From Paracoccaceae bacterium (GTDB taxonomy: Bacteria; Pseudomonadota; Alphaproteobacteria; Rhodobacterales; Rhodobacteraceae), in assembly GCA_007134405.1 (NCBI GenBank), contig SLKW01000500.1:1-5298 (forward strand): DNA of 5,298 nt, given 5' to 3'. Of the stretch, positions 1 to 5,298 are shown one piece after another; the first letter of the stretch is position 1, and each line of letters begins with the position of its first letter. Below the pieces are notes generated by a model. The model was not told the DNA's origin, searched no databases, and worked only from the letters and a program-made list of their open reading frames with translations. Made by a program: the position numbers and the translations under genes.

Positions 1-234
1 CCCGACAAGTCCCGTTCCCCCACCATAGGGCACGACGCCGACGCGGGCGGAATGCGCGCTGCGCAAGATGATCGACACCTCCTCGACCGAGGATGGGCAG
101 GCGACCGCACCGGCGCGACCCGCCCAACGTCCGCGCGGCTCCTCTAGGTGCCGCGCTTCGGGGGAGCGCAGCGCGTCTGGTGGCAACTGTTTAGCCAACG
201 CATCCAGAAACGCGTGATCGGCAGGGTTGAGCAT
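1..234 (-). CDS. FAD-binding oxidase, glycolate oxidase/D-lactate dehydrogenase type (N-terminal part, truncated by window edge)
   Basis: The first 78 codons of a gene that continues beyond base 1. Translation from the ATG at 234 begins MLNPADHAFLDAL. It carries the features that open the PCMH-type FAD-binding domain of the GlcD/D-lactate dehydrogenase/D-2-hydroxyglutarate dehydrogenase group: EPRGRWAG around residues 32-39, then AVACPSSVEEV (about 43-53), and the pyrophosphate-contacting glycine-rich loop PYGGGTGLVG at 69-78, exactly where the window stops. Members oxidise 2-hydroxy acids with FAD and pass electrons to a quinone or another acceptor. Substrate specificity lies in the missing C-terminal part, so no symbol is given. 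The start is supported by GAGG at 241-244, six bases upstream, overlapping the TGA of the preceding acetyltransferase gene; the gap is only 8 nt, so it is probably co-transcribed. The family call is firm and the exact enzyme is open. Confidence 0.88.
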   Translation of the reverse strand, partial: MLNPADHAFLDALAKQLPPDALRSPEARHLEEPRGRWAGRAGAVACPSSVEEVSIILRSAHSARVGVVPYGGGTGLVG

Positions 235-240
235 CGCGGC

Positions 241-244
241 CCTC
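241..244 (-). promoter_or_regulatory. Ribosome-binding site of the FAD-binding oxidase, overlapping the upstream stop codon
   Basis: On the minus strand the sequence reads TGAGG, where TGA (245-243) ends the acetyltransferase gene and GAGG (244-241) is a Shine-Dalgarno core six bases before the ATG at 234. The overlap fixes this ATG as the start and suggests that ribosomes finishing the upstream gene are placed to reinitiate here. Confidence 0.6.
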
Positions 245-839
245 ATCCAGTGGCGGTTCGACCGCGACGGTCGGGACGTAGATTGGCATAGAGCACGTGG
301 TTTCGCCAGCGGCCATTGATCTGTAAATAGGATTGCGCCACGCCTTCGTATTTGAAGCCCGATTTCTCGAGCACCCCGCGCGACGCCGCATTCTCATGCA
401 GACACGCCGCCTCGATACGGCTCAGGTCCAGCACCGTGAAGGCGTGGTGAACCAGACCCTGGATCGCCTCGCGCATGTAGCCCTGCCGAGCATAGGGCTG
501 GCCAATCCAGTAGCCGATCGTGCCCGACTGGCTGGGTCCACGACGGATATGGTCCAGGGTGATGGCCCCAAGCAGCACCGCGTCGCTCTGCCGGATGAGG
601 AAAAGTGGCATTGCGGAGCCTTGCCCGTGGACGCGCGCGGCCCACTGGACACGGGCGGTGAAGGCGCGCCGCGTCAGGTGATCCGCCGACCAGGCGGGCT
701 CCCAGGGGATCAAGAACTCGGCGCTTTCTTCGCGCAGATTTGCCCAGGCGCGATAGTCGGCATGCTCGGGCAACCGCATAAGAAGCCGCTCGGTCGCAAC
801 GCCATTGCGCCGCCAGCGCCCGAACGGCCAGACCGACAT
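243..839 (-). CDS. GNAT-family N-acetyltransferase, RimJ/RimL-like
   Basis: A protein of 198 residues, starting MSVWPFGRWRRN, that belongs to the Gcn5-related acetyltransferases (acetyl-CoA-dependent, cytoplasmic). The best-matching subgroup is the RimJ/RimL type that acetylates protein N-termini, including ribosomal proteins. Visible signatures: ATERLLMRLPEHADY (15-29), the usual TERL.LR opening strand; GTIGYWIGQPYARQGYM (106-122), which contains the beta-strand and the acetyl-CoA pyrophosphate-binding turn; and NAASRGVLEKSGFKYEG (150-166), the N..S..vLek.GF..EG motif near the cofactor. The length fits a single GNAT domain. The ATG at 839 is preferred over an in-frame TTG one codon upstream. 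It overlaps the TGA of the M16 peptidase gene by one base (TGATG), with GAGAGG about 11 bases upstream. The N-terminal dozen residues are basic and aromatic and lie outside the domain. The substrate cannot be told from sequence; RimJ activity on a ribosomal protein is only one possibility. Confidence 0.9.
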   Translation of the reverse strand: MSVWPFGRWRRNGVATERLLMRLPEHADYRAWANLREESAEFLIPWEPAWSADHLTRRAFTARVQWAARVHGQGSAMPLFLIRQSDAVLLGAITLDHIRRGPSQSGTIGYWIGQPYARQGYMREAIQGLVHHAFTVLDLSRIEAACLHENAASRGVLEKSGFKYEGVAQSYLQINGRWRNHVLYANLRPDRRGRTATG

Positions 840-841
840 CA
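837..841 (-). promoter_or_regulatory. TGATG stop/start overlap, M16 peptidase to GNAT
   Basis: The TGA of the peptidase gene (841-839) shares its last A with the ATG of the acetyltransferase (839-837). Such one-base overlaps are a usual sign of termination-reinitiation coupling. A purine-rich GAGAGG lies about 11 bases upstream of the ATG, inside the peptidase coding sequence. Coupling itself is inferred. Confidence 0.65.
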
Positions 842-2098
842 ACGAACGAGCCTCTCGCGCAGCGCCTCCAGTTCCGGCGCGCGCTTGACGGGACCGTAGA
901 GCGCCAGTGCCAGCCGCGCCTCGCCCGCAGTGCGCTCGCCATAAGCGCGGATGGCGGGCAAGTCCACGGCATCGATCTTCTCCACTGTCTCCTCGAGGCT
1001 AGGCACCCGCTCCCAGATCGCCAACATCCGCGCCAGTCGCTCGGCGCGGGCCGAGGGGCTTTCGAGGCCCATGAGCAACCCAGCCTTCATCTGTGAGCGT
1101 GCGCGGGCAAGCTCCGCGTCGGTCATGTCCTCGGCGGCTCGGCGGACCTCATCGATCGTGAGTTCGGCCAATGCCTTGACCTGCCCGCCACCTGTGCCGG
1201 CGTAAATGGTGATCGTGCCGGTGTCTTCGTGCGCACCGGCTTGCGCAAAAGTCGTATAGCAGAGCCCGCGCTCCTCGCGCAGTTTCTGGAACAGGCGCGA
1301 GGACATGCCGCCTCCGAGGATCGCTGCGAATATCTGCGCTGTGTAGACGTCGCGGTCGCGAAAGCCCGGTGCCTCGATGGCGAGCGCGAAATGCGCCTGC
1401 TCCAACCGCTTGACCTCGCGCCGTTCCCCGCAGTGGAAGCGGGCAGGTTCGGTGGGGGGCATGGCGAGCAGCGGCAGATGGCCGAACTGGTCCTCGGCGA
1501 GTTTGACCAGATCATCGTGGTCAATGGCGCCAGCGGCGGAAAGGATCATCTGACCCGGCCCATAATGCCCGGCGACGAAGCCACGCAAGGCATCGGCGCC
1601 GTGGCTGGCGACGCGGTCTGTCGCGCCTAGGATCGGGCGGCCGATGGCCTGGTCGGGGTAGCTGGCTTCCTGCAGCCAGTCAAAGATGACGTCGTCGGGC
1701 GTATCCAGCGCCTGGCCTATCTCCTGAAGGATGACGCCGCGCTCTATTTCGATCTCGCGCGGATCGAAAGCTGGATTCAGCACGATATCGGCGATGACGT
1801 CGAGTGCGAGCGGCACGTCGGCCCCCAGCACTCGGGCGTAATAGGCAGTTGCGTCGCGCGAAGTATATGCGTTTATGTAGCCGCCAACGTCCTCGATCTC
1901 TTCAGCGATCTGCAGGGCGGTGCGCCGGGTCGTCCCCTTGAATGCCATGTGCTCCAGGAAGTGCGCGATGCCATTCTCTTCAGCGCGCTCGTGACGCGCG
2001 CCGGCCATGACCCAGACGCCGACAGCGGCCGAGGCCAGGCCCGGCATGTATTCGGAAACGATGCGAAAACCGTTAGGCAGCGTGGTCAGGCGGTGCAT
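839..2098 (-). CDS. M16B-family zinc metallopeptidase (mitochondrial-processing-peptidase-like)
   Basis: A protein of 419 residues, MHRLTTLPNGFRIV..., of the pitrilysin/insulinase clan, subfamily M16B. The inverted zinc-binding motif HFLEH is at 46-50 (zinc ligands H46 and H50, catalytic base E49). The third ligand is E126 in the segment ERGVILQEI (119-127), 76 positions after H50, the same spacing as in yeast beta-MPP (H74 to E150). All catalytic ligands are therefore present, which argues for an active peptidase rather than a non-catalytic alpha-type partner. The C-terminal M16 domain is marked by LGGGMSSRLFQKLREERGLCY (261-281). The length equals one complete M16B unit of two domains. No signal peptide or membrane segment is seen, so it is probably cytoplasmic; family members cut short peptides or presequence-like substrates, but the natural substrate is unknown. 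It overlaps thrC by one base upstream and the acetyltransferase gene by one base downstream. The ATG at 2098 is preferred to the adjacent TTG, as NG-containing N-termini of this length are standard. Confidence 0.96.
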   Translation of the reverse strand: MHRLTTLPNGFRIVSEYMPGLASAAVGVWVMAGARHERAEENGIAHFLEHMAFKGTTRRTALQIAEEIEDVGGYINAYTSRDATAYYARVLGADVPLALDVIADIVLNPAFDPREIEIERGVILQEIGQALDTPDDVIFDWLQEASYPDQAIGRPILGATDRVASHGADALRGFVAGHYGPGQMILSAAGAIDHDDLVKLAEDQFGHLPLLAMPPTEPARFHCGERREVKRLEQAHFALAIEAPGFRDRDVYTAQIFAAILGGGMSSRLFQKLREERGLCYTTFAQAGAHEDTGTITIYAGTGGGQVKALAELTIDEVRRAAEDMTDAELARARSQMKAGLLMGLESPSARAERLARMLAIWERVPSLEETVEKIDAVDLPAIRAYGERTAGEARLALALYGPVKRAPELEALRERLVR

Positions 2099-2100
2099 CA
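2096..2100 (-). promoter_or_regulatory. TGATG stop/start overlap, thrC to M16 peptidase
   Basis: The thrC TGA (2100-2098) shares a base with the ATG of the peptidase (2098-2096). GGAGG lies about 10 bases before this ATG, within the last thrC codons. The arrangement supports the chosen start and suggests translational coupling. Confidence 0.65.
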
Positions 2101-3498
2101 AGCGTCCGCCTCCAGCCCCGTGCGCTGCAGGATCAGCGCTTGCAGTGCGGCGCGATCGTTTGCCAGCCGCGTGAGCCGTTCCGGGCGGTCGAACATATCC
2201 GCCATACGCGCGGGCAAACCGGGTCGGATCCCGGTCGCGGCCTCGACCGCATCGGGGAATTTCGCCGGATGCGCCGTTGCAAGCGTCACCATCGGTATCG
2301 TGCCCAGATGTGCCTCCGCCACTCCGACACCAACGGCCGAGTGCGGGCAGAGCAACTCACCCGTCTTTCGGTAGGTTCGCGTGATGATGGCCGCGGTTTC
2401 GGCCTCGCTCACGCGGCCCGAAGCGTAGGTTTCGCGTAACGCCTCGATCGCCCCTTGGCTGACGGCAAAGCGTCCCGTGGATCTCAGTTCGTCCATCAAC
2501 TGTGCGACCGCGCGACCGTCGCGGCCGTATGCCTCAAAAAGCGCGCGCTCGAAATTTGACGACACCTGGATATCCATCGACGGGCTGATCGAGGGCAGAA
2601 CGGCCTCGGTTTGGTATACGCCGGTGGTGAGACACCTGTGCAATATGTCGTTCTGATTGGTCGCGATGACCAGCTTTGCGATGGGAAGGCCCATGGCGCG
2701 GGCGATGTGGCCCGCGAAGATGTCGCCGAAATTGCCCGTGGGCACGGTAAAGGCCACCGACCGGTGCGGCGCGCCGAGAGCCACGGCGGCGGTGAAGTAG
2801 TAGACGACCTGCGCCAGTACGCGGGCCCAGTTGATGCTGTTCACCCCCGCGAGCCCCACCCGGTCGCGGAACGCGAAGTCGTTGAACATGTCCTTCACCA
2901 GCGCCTGGCAGATGTCGAAGTCGCCTTCGACGGCCAGCGCGTGCACATTCCGATCCGCCGGCGTCGTCATCTGCCGGCGCTGCACCTCGGAGACACGACC
3001 GTGCGGGAAGAGGATAAAGACATCGACATTGTCGAGGCCGCGGAACGCCTCGATTGCGGCCGAGCCGGTATCGCCCGAGGTGGCGCCGATGATGGTAACG
3101 CGCTCATCGGACCGCTTGAGGGACGCCTGAAACAGCTGCCCAATCAGCTGCATGGCGAAATCCTTGAAGGCGAGCGTCGGGCCGTGGAAAAGCTCAAGAA
3201 GGAAATGGCCTGAAGAGAGTTGCTTCAGCGGTGCCCGGGCGGCATGGCCGAAATCGGCGTAGGCGGAAGAAATCAGGGTGCGAAACTCGTCATCGGTGAA
3301 CGCGCCGCCAATGAAGGGACGCATGACGCGAAAGGCCACCTCCTCGTATGGCTGCCCGGCGAGCGCGGCGATCGCGGCCTCGGTCATCGCCGGCACGCGC
3401 TCAGGCACGTAGAGGCCGCCGTCACGAGCCAGCCCGGTAAGCATGGTCGCCTCGAATTCGAGCGCGGGCGCGGCGCCGCGGGTGGAGATATAGTGCAT
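2098..3498 (-). CDS. thrC: Threonine synthase
   Basis: A 466-residue pyridoxal-phosphate enzyme that converts O-phospho-L-homoserine and water to L-threonine and phosphate, the last step of threonine synthesis, in the cytoplasm. The N-terminus MHYISTRGAAPALEFEA followed by GLARDGGLYVPE (22-33) is typical of threonine synthase of the long (E. coli/yeast-like) class. The PLP-binding lysine is K112 in HGPTLAFKDFAMQ (105-117). Other family motifs are GATSGDTGSAA (138-148), NSINWARVLAQ (220-230), the phosphate-binding loop PTGNFGDIFAG (253-263) and ATAHPAKFPDAV (407-418). The length is normal and no key residue is missing. The start ATG at 3498 has a strong AGGAG five bases upstream. It follows SURF1 by 10 nt and overlaps the M16 gene by one base, so it is almost certainly part of the same transcript. 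No leader peptide or attenuator of the E. coli thr type is seen; there is no room for one. Confidence 0.98.
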   Translation of the reverse strand: MHYISTRGAAPALEFEATMLTGLARDGGLYVPERVPAMTEAAIAALAGQPYEEVAFRVMRPFIGGAFTDDEFRTLISSAYADFGHAARAPLKQLSSGHFLLELFHGPTLAFKDFAMQLIGQLFQASLKRSDERVTIIGATSGDTGSAAIEAFRGLDNVDVFILFPHGRVSEVQRRQMTTPADRNVHALAVEGDFDICQALVKDMFNDFAFRDRVGLAGVNSINWARVLAQVVYYFTAAVALGAPHRSVAFTVPTGNFGDIFAGHIARAMGLPIAKLVIATNQNDILHRCLTTGVYQTEAVLPSISPSMDIQVSSNFERALFEAYGRDGRAVAQLMDELRSTGRFAVSQGAIEALRETYASGRVSEAETAAIITRTYRKTGELLCPHSAVGVGVAEAHLGTIPMVTLATAHPAKFPDAVEAATGIRPGLPARMADMFDRPERLTRLANDRAALQALILQRTGLEADA

Positions 3499-3503
3499 GA
3501 AAG

Positions 3504-3508
3504 CTCCT
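3504..3508 (-). promoter_or_regulatory. Strong ribosome-binding site of thrC abutting the SURF1 stop
   Basis: The minus strand reads TAAAGGAGCTTTCATG. The TAA is the SURF1 stop codon (3511-3509), AGGAG (3508-3504) is the Shine-Dalgarno sequence, and the ATG follows after five bases. It is the best-matching ribosome-binding site in the window, which fits a higher demand for ThrC than for the assembly factor upstream. Confidence 0.75.
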
Positions 3509-4186
3509 TTACGCGCGGTTCTGCCTGATACGCCAGAGCAGGAAGACTGTCATCCCCGCCCAGGCTGCGGCGAGCAGAAACCAGGTGATCGCGTATTCCA
3601 GATGGTCGTTGCGCAGATCCGCACTGTCCAGGGGTGTGGCAATCAGCCCGGCTGCCGGCGCATCGGCCCGGGCAACCACCATCAACGGCTGCGTACCCAG
3701 ATGCGCCGCAATCGGCTCGACCTCCCGCGAAAACCAGAGGCCGCGGGCTAGGTCGGGCTCGGGGGTGTAGCCATCGGTGTCTTGCGGCCAATCGAGGTTG
3801 CCGGTCACCGTTATGAGGTCGGAAGCCAAATCTACAGTGCCGCGCGCGGCTTCGGGCAAGAAGCCCCGGTCAACCAGAATGCGCGTGCCGTCCGCCATTT
3901 CGAACGCGGCAATCACCCGACTGCCCGGACCGAAGCCTTCGAGTGCCGACAGGACATGCACGACCTCGCCGGTGTACCGTCCACTGACGGCGACAGGGCG
4001 GTAGCGGTCAGCCTGAGCGTCCGGACGCTCAGGCAAGGCAGCGGGTGAGTCACCGATCCGTGCCTCGATTGCCGCGATTTGTGCCAGCTTCTCATCGAGC
4101 CGCGACAGTTGCCAGAAGCCCAGAGATGCCAGCACCGCCACGCCAACGATGCCAAAAACTAGAGATGGAAAAATTCGGGCAAGCAC
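3509..4186 (-). CDS. surf1: SURF1-family cytochrome c oxidase assembly protein
   Basis: A 225-residue inner-membrane protein of the SURF1/Shy1 family, which helps insert heme a into subunit I during assembly of aa3-type cytochrome c oxidase. It has the family's hairpin topology: one transmembrane helix near the N-terminus (about 5-24) running into LGFWQLSRLDEK (22-33), a periplasmic domain containing VDRGFLP (105-111), and a second helix (about 198-218) introduced by RNDHLEYAITWF (192-203), the most diagnostic SURF1 motif. H195 in that motif corresponds to the conserved histidine implicated in heme a binding in bacterial Surf1; this residue match is from memory of the family. The start is GTG at 4186, with GGAG (4193-4196) six bases upstream; no ATG, GTG or TTG lies in frame between it and the ctaE stop. 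The next gene, thrC, begins 10 nt after the TAA. Its place beside ctaE and ctaG fits the function. Confidence 0.96.
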   Translation of the reverse strand: MLARIFPSLVFGIVGVAVLASLGFWQLSRLDEKLAQIAAIEARIGDSPAALPERPDAQADRYRPVAVSGRYTGEVVHVLSALEGFGPGSRVIAAFEMADGTRILVDRGFLPEAARGTVDLASDLITVTGNLDWPQDTDGYTPEPDLARGLWFSREVEPIAAHLGTQPLMVVARADAPAAGLIATPLDSADLRNDHLEYAITWFLLAAAWAGMTVFLLWRIRQNRA

Positions 4187-4192
4187 GGCGGG

Positions 4193-4196
4193 CTCC
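4193..4196 (-). promoter_or_regulatory. Ribosome-binding site deciding the SURF1 GTG start
   Basis: GGAG sits six bases before the GTG at 4186 on the minus strand. It supports this non-ATG codon as the start, which also places the first membrane helix close to the N-terminus as expected for SURF1 proteins. Confidence 0.65.
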
Positions 4197-4206
4197 GAAA
4201 TAGGAC

Positions 4207-4234
4207 GGCGCGCGCCCCGCGAAGGGCGCGCGCC
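4207..4234 (-). repeat. Perfect 11-bp inverted repeat (strong RNA hairpin, 6-nt loop)
   Basis: GGCGCGCGCCC at 4207-4217 is exactly complementary to GGGCGCGCGCC at 4224-4234, with a six-base loop, and every pair is G-C. In the transcript the stem ends 20 nt before the SURF1 GTG, leaving the Shine-Dalgarno site free. The bases after it on the transcript (GTCCTATTTCGG) are not a U-tract, so it does not look like a canonical rho-independent terminator. An intercistronic stabilising or attenuating hairpin 3' of ctaE is more likely. Confidence 0.75.
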
Positions 4235-4242
4235 AAAGACTT

Positions 4243-4257
4243 TGACGGCGCGCGTCA
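4243..4257 (-). repeat. Small dyad TGACG-N5-CGTCA upstream of the main hairpin
   Basis: On either strand TGACG and CGTCA flank five bases, giving a possible 5-bp stem. Its interior includes one copy of the repeat GACGGCGCGCG shared with the main hairpin. Alone it is a weak structure and could also be a protein-binding palindrome; no known operator is recognised. Confidence 0.35.
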
Positions 4258-4267
4258 GGAAAGCGGT

Positions 4268-5074
4268 CTACTGCCCCCAGACATAGATCGAGGCAAAGAG
4301 GAACAGCCAGACCACGTCAACGAAATGCCAATACCAGGCCGCGGCTTCAAGTCCGACATGTCGTTCTTGGGTGAAGTGTCCCGCCCTTGCTCTCAAGTAA
4401 CATACGAACAGGAAGATCGTCCCGATGATGACGTGTACGCCGTGAAAGCCCGTCGCCATGAAGAAGTTGGCGCCGTAGATGTTGCCGGCAAAGCCGAAAC
4501 CCGCATGCGTGTATTCATAAGCCTGCAGCCCGGTGAAGATCACGCCGAGGATGACGGCGACAATCAGCCCCGTCTGCAAATCCTTGCGATTGTTTTCGTG
4601 CACGATGGCGTGGTGCGCCCAGGTCGCCGCGCATCCTGAAAGCAGCAGAACAAGCGTGTTGATGAGCGGCAGATGCCAAGGATCGAAGGTTTCGACTCCC
4701 GCCGGCGGCCAGACACCATCGATCGCCGGGCTGAGCCCTTCGGGGTGCATCGGGTAGAGGGCGTGCTTGAAGAACGACCAGAACCACGCAGCGAAGAACA
4801 TCACTTCCGAAATGACGAACAGGATGAACCCGTATCGCAGCCCCAGGACCACCACCGGCGTATGATCGCCGGCATGGCTCTCGATCACGACATCGGCCCA
4901 CCACGCGTACATCACGTAGGCAACGCCCACAGCCCCCATGAGGAATAGCCAGGGCCCCATGTCGTTCATCCAGAAGACCGCGCCCACCAGCATGACGAAC
5001 GCGGCCACCGCCGAGAAGAACGGCCAGATCGACGGAGGCAGGATGTGATAATCGTGGTTCTTAGCGTGCGCCAT
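4268..5074 (-). CDS. ctaE: Cytochrome c oxidase subunit III (aa3-type)
   Basis: A 268-residue integral membrane protein, subunit III of the aa3-type cytochrome c oxidase in the inner membrane. It stabilises the catalytic subunit I and supports proton uptake and oxygen access. [19 protein letters not shown] is the typical alphaproteobacterial N-terminus. Seven hydrophobic helices can be traced at roughly 16-36, 40-58, 76-101, 134-154, 168-188, 204-226 and 246-264. [20 protein letters not shown] (80-99) includes E90, equivalent to the DCCD-reactive glutamate of helix III in the mitochondrial protein. [13 protein letters not shown] (207-219) and [14 protein letters not shown] (247-260) are the other invariant motifs. 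The length is that of a full seven-helix subunit III. The ATG at 5074 has GAGGG six bases upstream. It follows ctaG by 46 nt and precedes SURF1 by 81 nt, and the stop is TAG. The alternative symbol coxC is used in some genomes. Confidence 0.99.
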   Translation of the reverse strand: MAHAKNHDYHILPPSIWPFFSAVAAFVMLVGAVFWMNDMGPWLFLMGAVGVAYVMYAWWADVVIESHAGDHTPVVVLGLRYGFILFVISEVMFFAAWFWSFFKHALYPMHPEGLSPAIDGVWPPAGVETFDPWHLPLINTLVLLLSGCAATWAHHAIVHENNRKDLQTGLIVAVILGVIFTGLQAYEYTHAGFGFAGNIYGANFFMATGFHGVHVIIGTIFLFVCYLRARAGHFTQERHVGLEAAAWYWHFVDVVWLFLFASIYVWGQ

Positions 5075-5120
5075 TTGGTTCCCTCGGCTTGGCCCTTGCC
5101 CCCTGGACGGGGATCATCGT

Positions 5121-5298
5121 TCAGTTCGTCTGTTGTTCCGCGTCCTCATCGAGCGCGGCCATGTCCTCGGGGCGCAAGGGCGCCCGATGGAAGGTGTAGG
5201 ACAGCGTGATCGTATGCGTTCCGCGCGCCTCACGGTCGTCAAGGATGTCTGGGTCGACATAGAAGGTCACCGGCATCTCGACCCGTTCGCCCGGCTGC
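5121..5298 (-). CDS. ctaG: Cytochrome c oxidase assembly protein CtaG/Cox11 (C-terminal part, truncated by window edge)
   Basis: The last 58 codons of a gene that begins beyond base 5298. The visible protein contains [18 protein letters not shown] followed, after a short linker, by [13 protein letters not shown]. This matches the C-terminal beta-strands of the Cox11/CtaG immunoglobulin-like domain, where (P)GE.VEMPV.F.(V/I)DP and T(I/L)SYTF are characteristic. The protein is a membrane-anchored periplasmic copper chaperone that delivers copper to the CuB centre of oxidase subunit I. The copper-binding CFCF motif and the membrane anchor lie in the missing N-terminal part and cannot be checked. 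The tail after the domain is acidic and polar ([11 protein letters not shown]) and ends in TGA. Its position directly upstream of ctaE is the common alphaproteobacterial order. Confidence 0.93.
   Translation of the reverse strand, partial: QPGERVEMPVTFYVDPDILDDREARGTHTITLSYTFHRAPLRPEDMAALDEDAEQQTN

Larger units (their letters stand above)
4187..4267 (-). other. ctaE-SURF1 intercistronic spacer with GC-rich dyads
   Basis: An 81-nt spacer, the longest non-coding stretch in the window. An 11-bp direct repeat GACGGCGCGCG occurs at 4204-4214 and 4244-4254. The spacer also contains a perfect 11-bp inverted repeat (4207-4217 with 4224-4234), a smaller dyad (4243-4257), and the SURF1 ribosome-binding site. 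There is no in-frame stop codon between the ctaE TAG and the SURF1 GTG, and no clear -35/-10 promoter. It probably acts at RNA level (processing, stability or partial termination), but that is inferred. Confidence 0.6.

Noticed and set aside
837..842. TTG one codon upstream of the acetyltransferase ATG as its start, and the same pattern at 2099-2101 for the M16 gene.
   Set aside because: In both cases the ATG is directly adjacent, forms the usual TGATG overlap, and sits at suitable distance from a purine-rich Shine-Dalgarno site; the TTG would add only one residue.
333..899. Long plus-strand open frame (188 codons) opposite the acetyltransferase.
   Set aside because: It lies antisense to a clear GNAT gene with conserved motifs, its product is arginine- and proline-rich with no recognisable domain, and such mirror frames are common in GC-rich DNA.
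394..972. Minus-strand open frame of 192 codons straddling the M16/GNAT junction.
   Set aside because: It overlaps two well-supported genes in another frame and its product is an arginine-rich, low-complexity shadow.
2611..3213. Plus-strand open frame of 200 codons within thrC.
   Set aside because: It is fully antisense to the conserved core of threonine synthase, has a composition typical of a shadow frame (rich in R, H, G, V, E), and has no supporting ribosome-binding site or domain.
4207..4234. Hairpin as a rho-independent terminator of the ctaE transcript.
   Set aside because: No run of U follows the stem on the minus-strand transcript, and tightly packed genes continue downstream. On the plus strand the bases after it (AAAGACTTTG) are not a T-tract either.
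4187..4270. ctaE stop TAG is in frame with SURF1 and the 27 codons between are open, suggesting stop readthrough to a fused subunit III-SURF1 protein.
   Set aside because: An open GC-rich frame of this length is expected about one time in three. SURF1 has its own GGAG and GTG start. Subunit III ends on the periplasmic side whereas SURF1 begins in the cytoplasm, so the fusion would have the wrong topology.
1..5298. Search for mobile elements, CRISPR repeats, tRNA genes, toxin-antitoxin or defence genes.
   Set aside because: None seen on either strand. Coding density, codon use and gene content are uniform and typical of a conserved chromosomal core region.

Overview
This 5.3 kb window is a chromosomal segment of a GC-rich alphaproteobacterium, most plausibly of the Rhodobacterales or a close relative. 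The basis is high third-position GC, alphaproteobacterial versions of every protein, and the order ctaG - ctaE - SURF1 - thrC - M16 peptidase - acetyltransferase. The lineage is inferred from gene order and protein character; no database search was made.

Every gene lies on the minus strand, so transcription runs from high to low coordinates. In that order: the C-terminal 58 codons of ctaG (cytochrome oxidase copper chaperone, cut by the window edge); ctaE (cytochrome c oxidase subunit III); a short GC-rich, dyad-rich spacer; a SURF1-family heme a/oxidase assembly factor; thrC (threonine synthase); an M16B zinc peptidase of the mitochondrial-processing-peptidase type; a RimJ/RimL-like GNAT acetyltransferase; and the first 78 codons of an FAD-binding oxidase of the glycolate oxidase/D-lactate dehydrogenase type (cut by the other edge).

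The genes are packed like one long operon. The ctaG-ctaE gap is 46 nt and the ctaE-SURF1 gap is 81 nt. SURF1-thrC is 10 nt, with the thrC ribosome-binding site starting inside the SURF1 stop codon. thrC/M16 and M16/GNAT each overlap by one base in the arrangement TGATG. GNAT-oxidase is 8 nt, with the ribosome-binding site again overlapping the stop codon. No promoter or canonical rho-independent terminator is evident inside the window. There is no gene-free stretch over 300 bases, and no RNA gene, insertion sequence, CRISPR or attachment site was seen.

Functionally the upstream half builds the aa3-type cytochrome c oxidase: CtaG delivers copper to subunit I, CtaE is a structural subunit, and SURF1 helps with heme a. 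The downstream half is metabolic and housekeeping: threonine synthesis, a processing peptidase, an acetyltransferase and a flavin oxidase. The most distinctive non-coding signal is the ctaE-SURF1 spacer. It holds a perfect 11-bp GC hairpin and an upstream copy of one arm that could form a competing hairpin. I see no new defence or mobile system; this looks like an ordinary, well-conserved core region.
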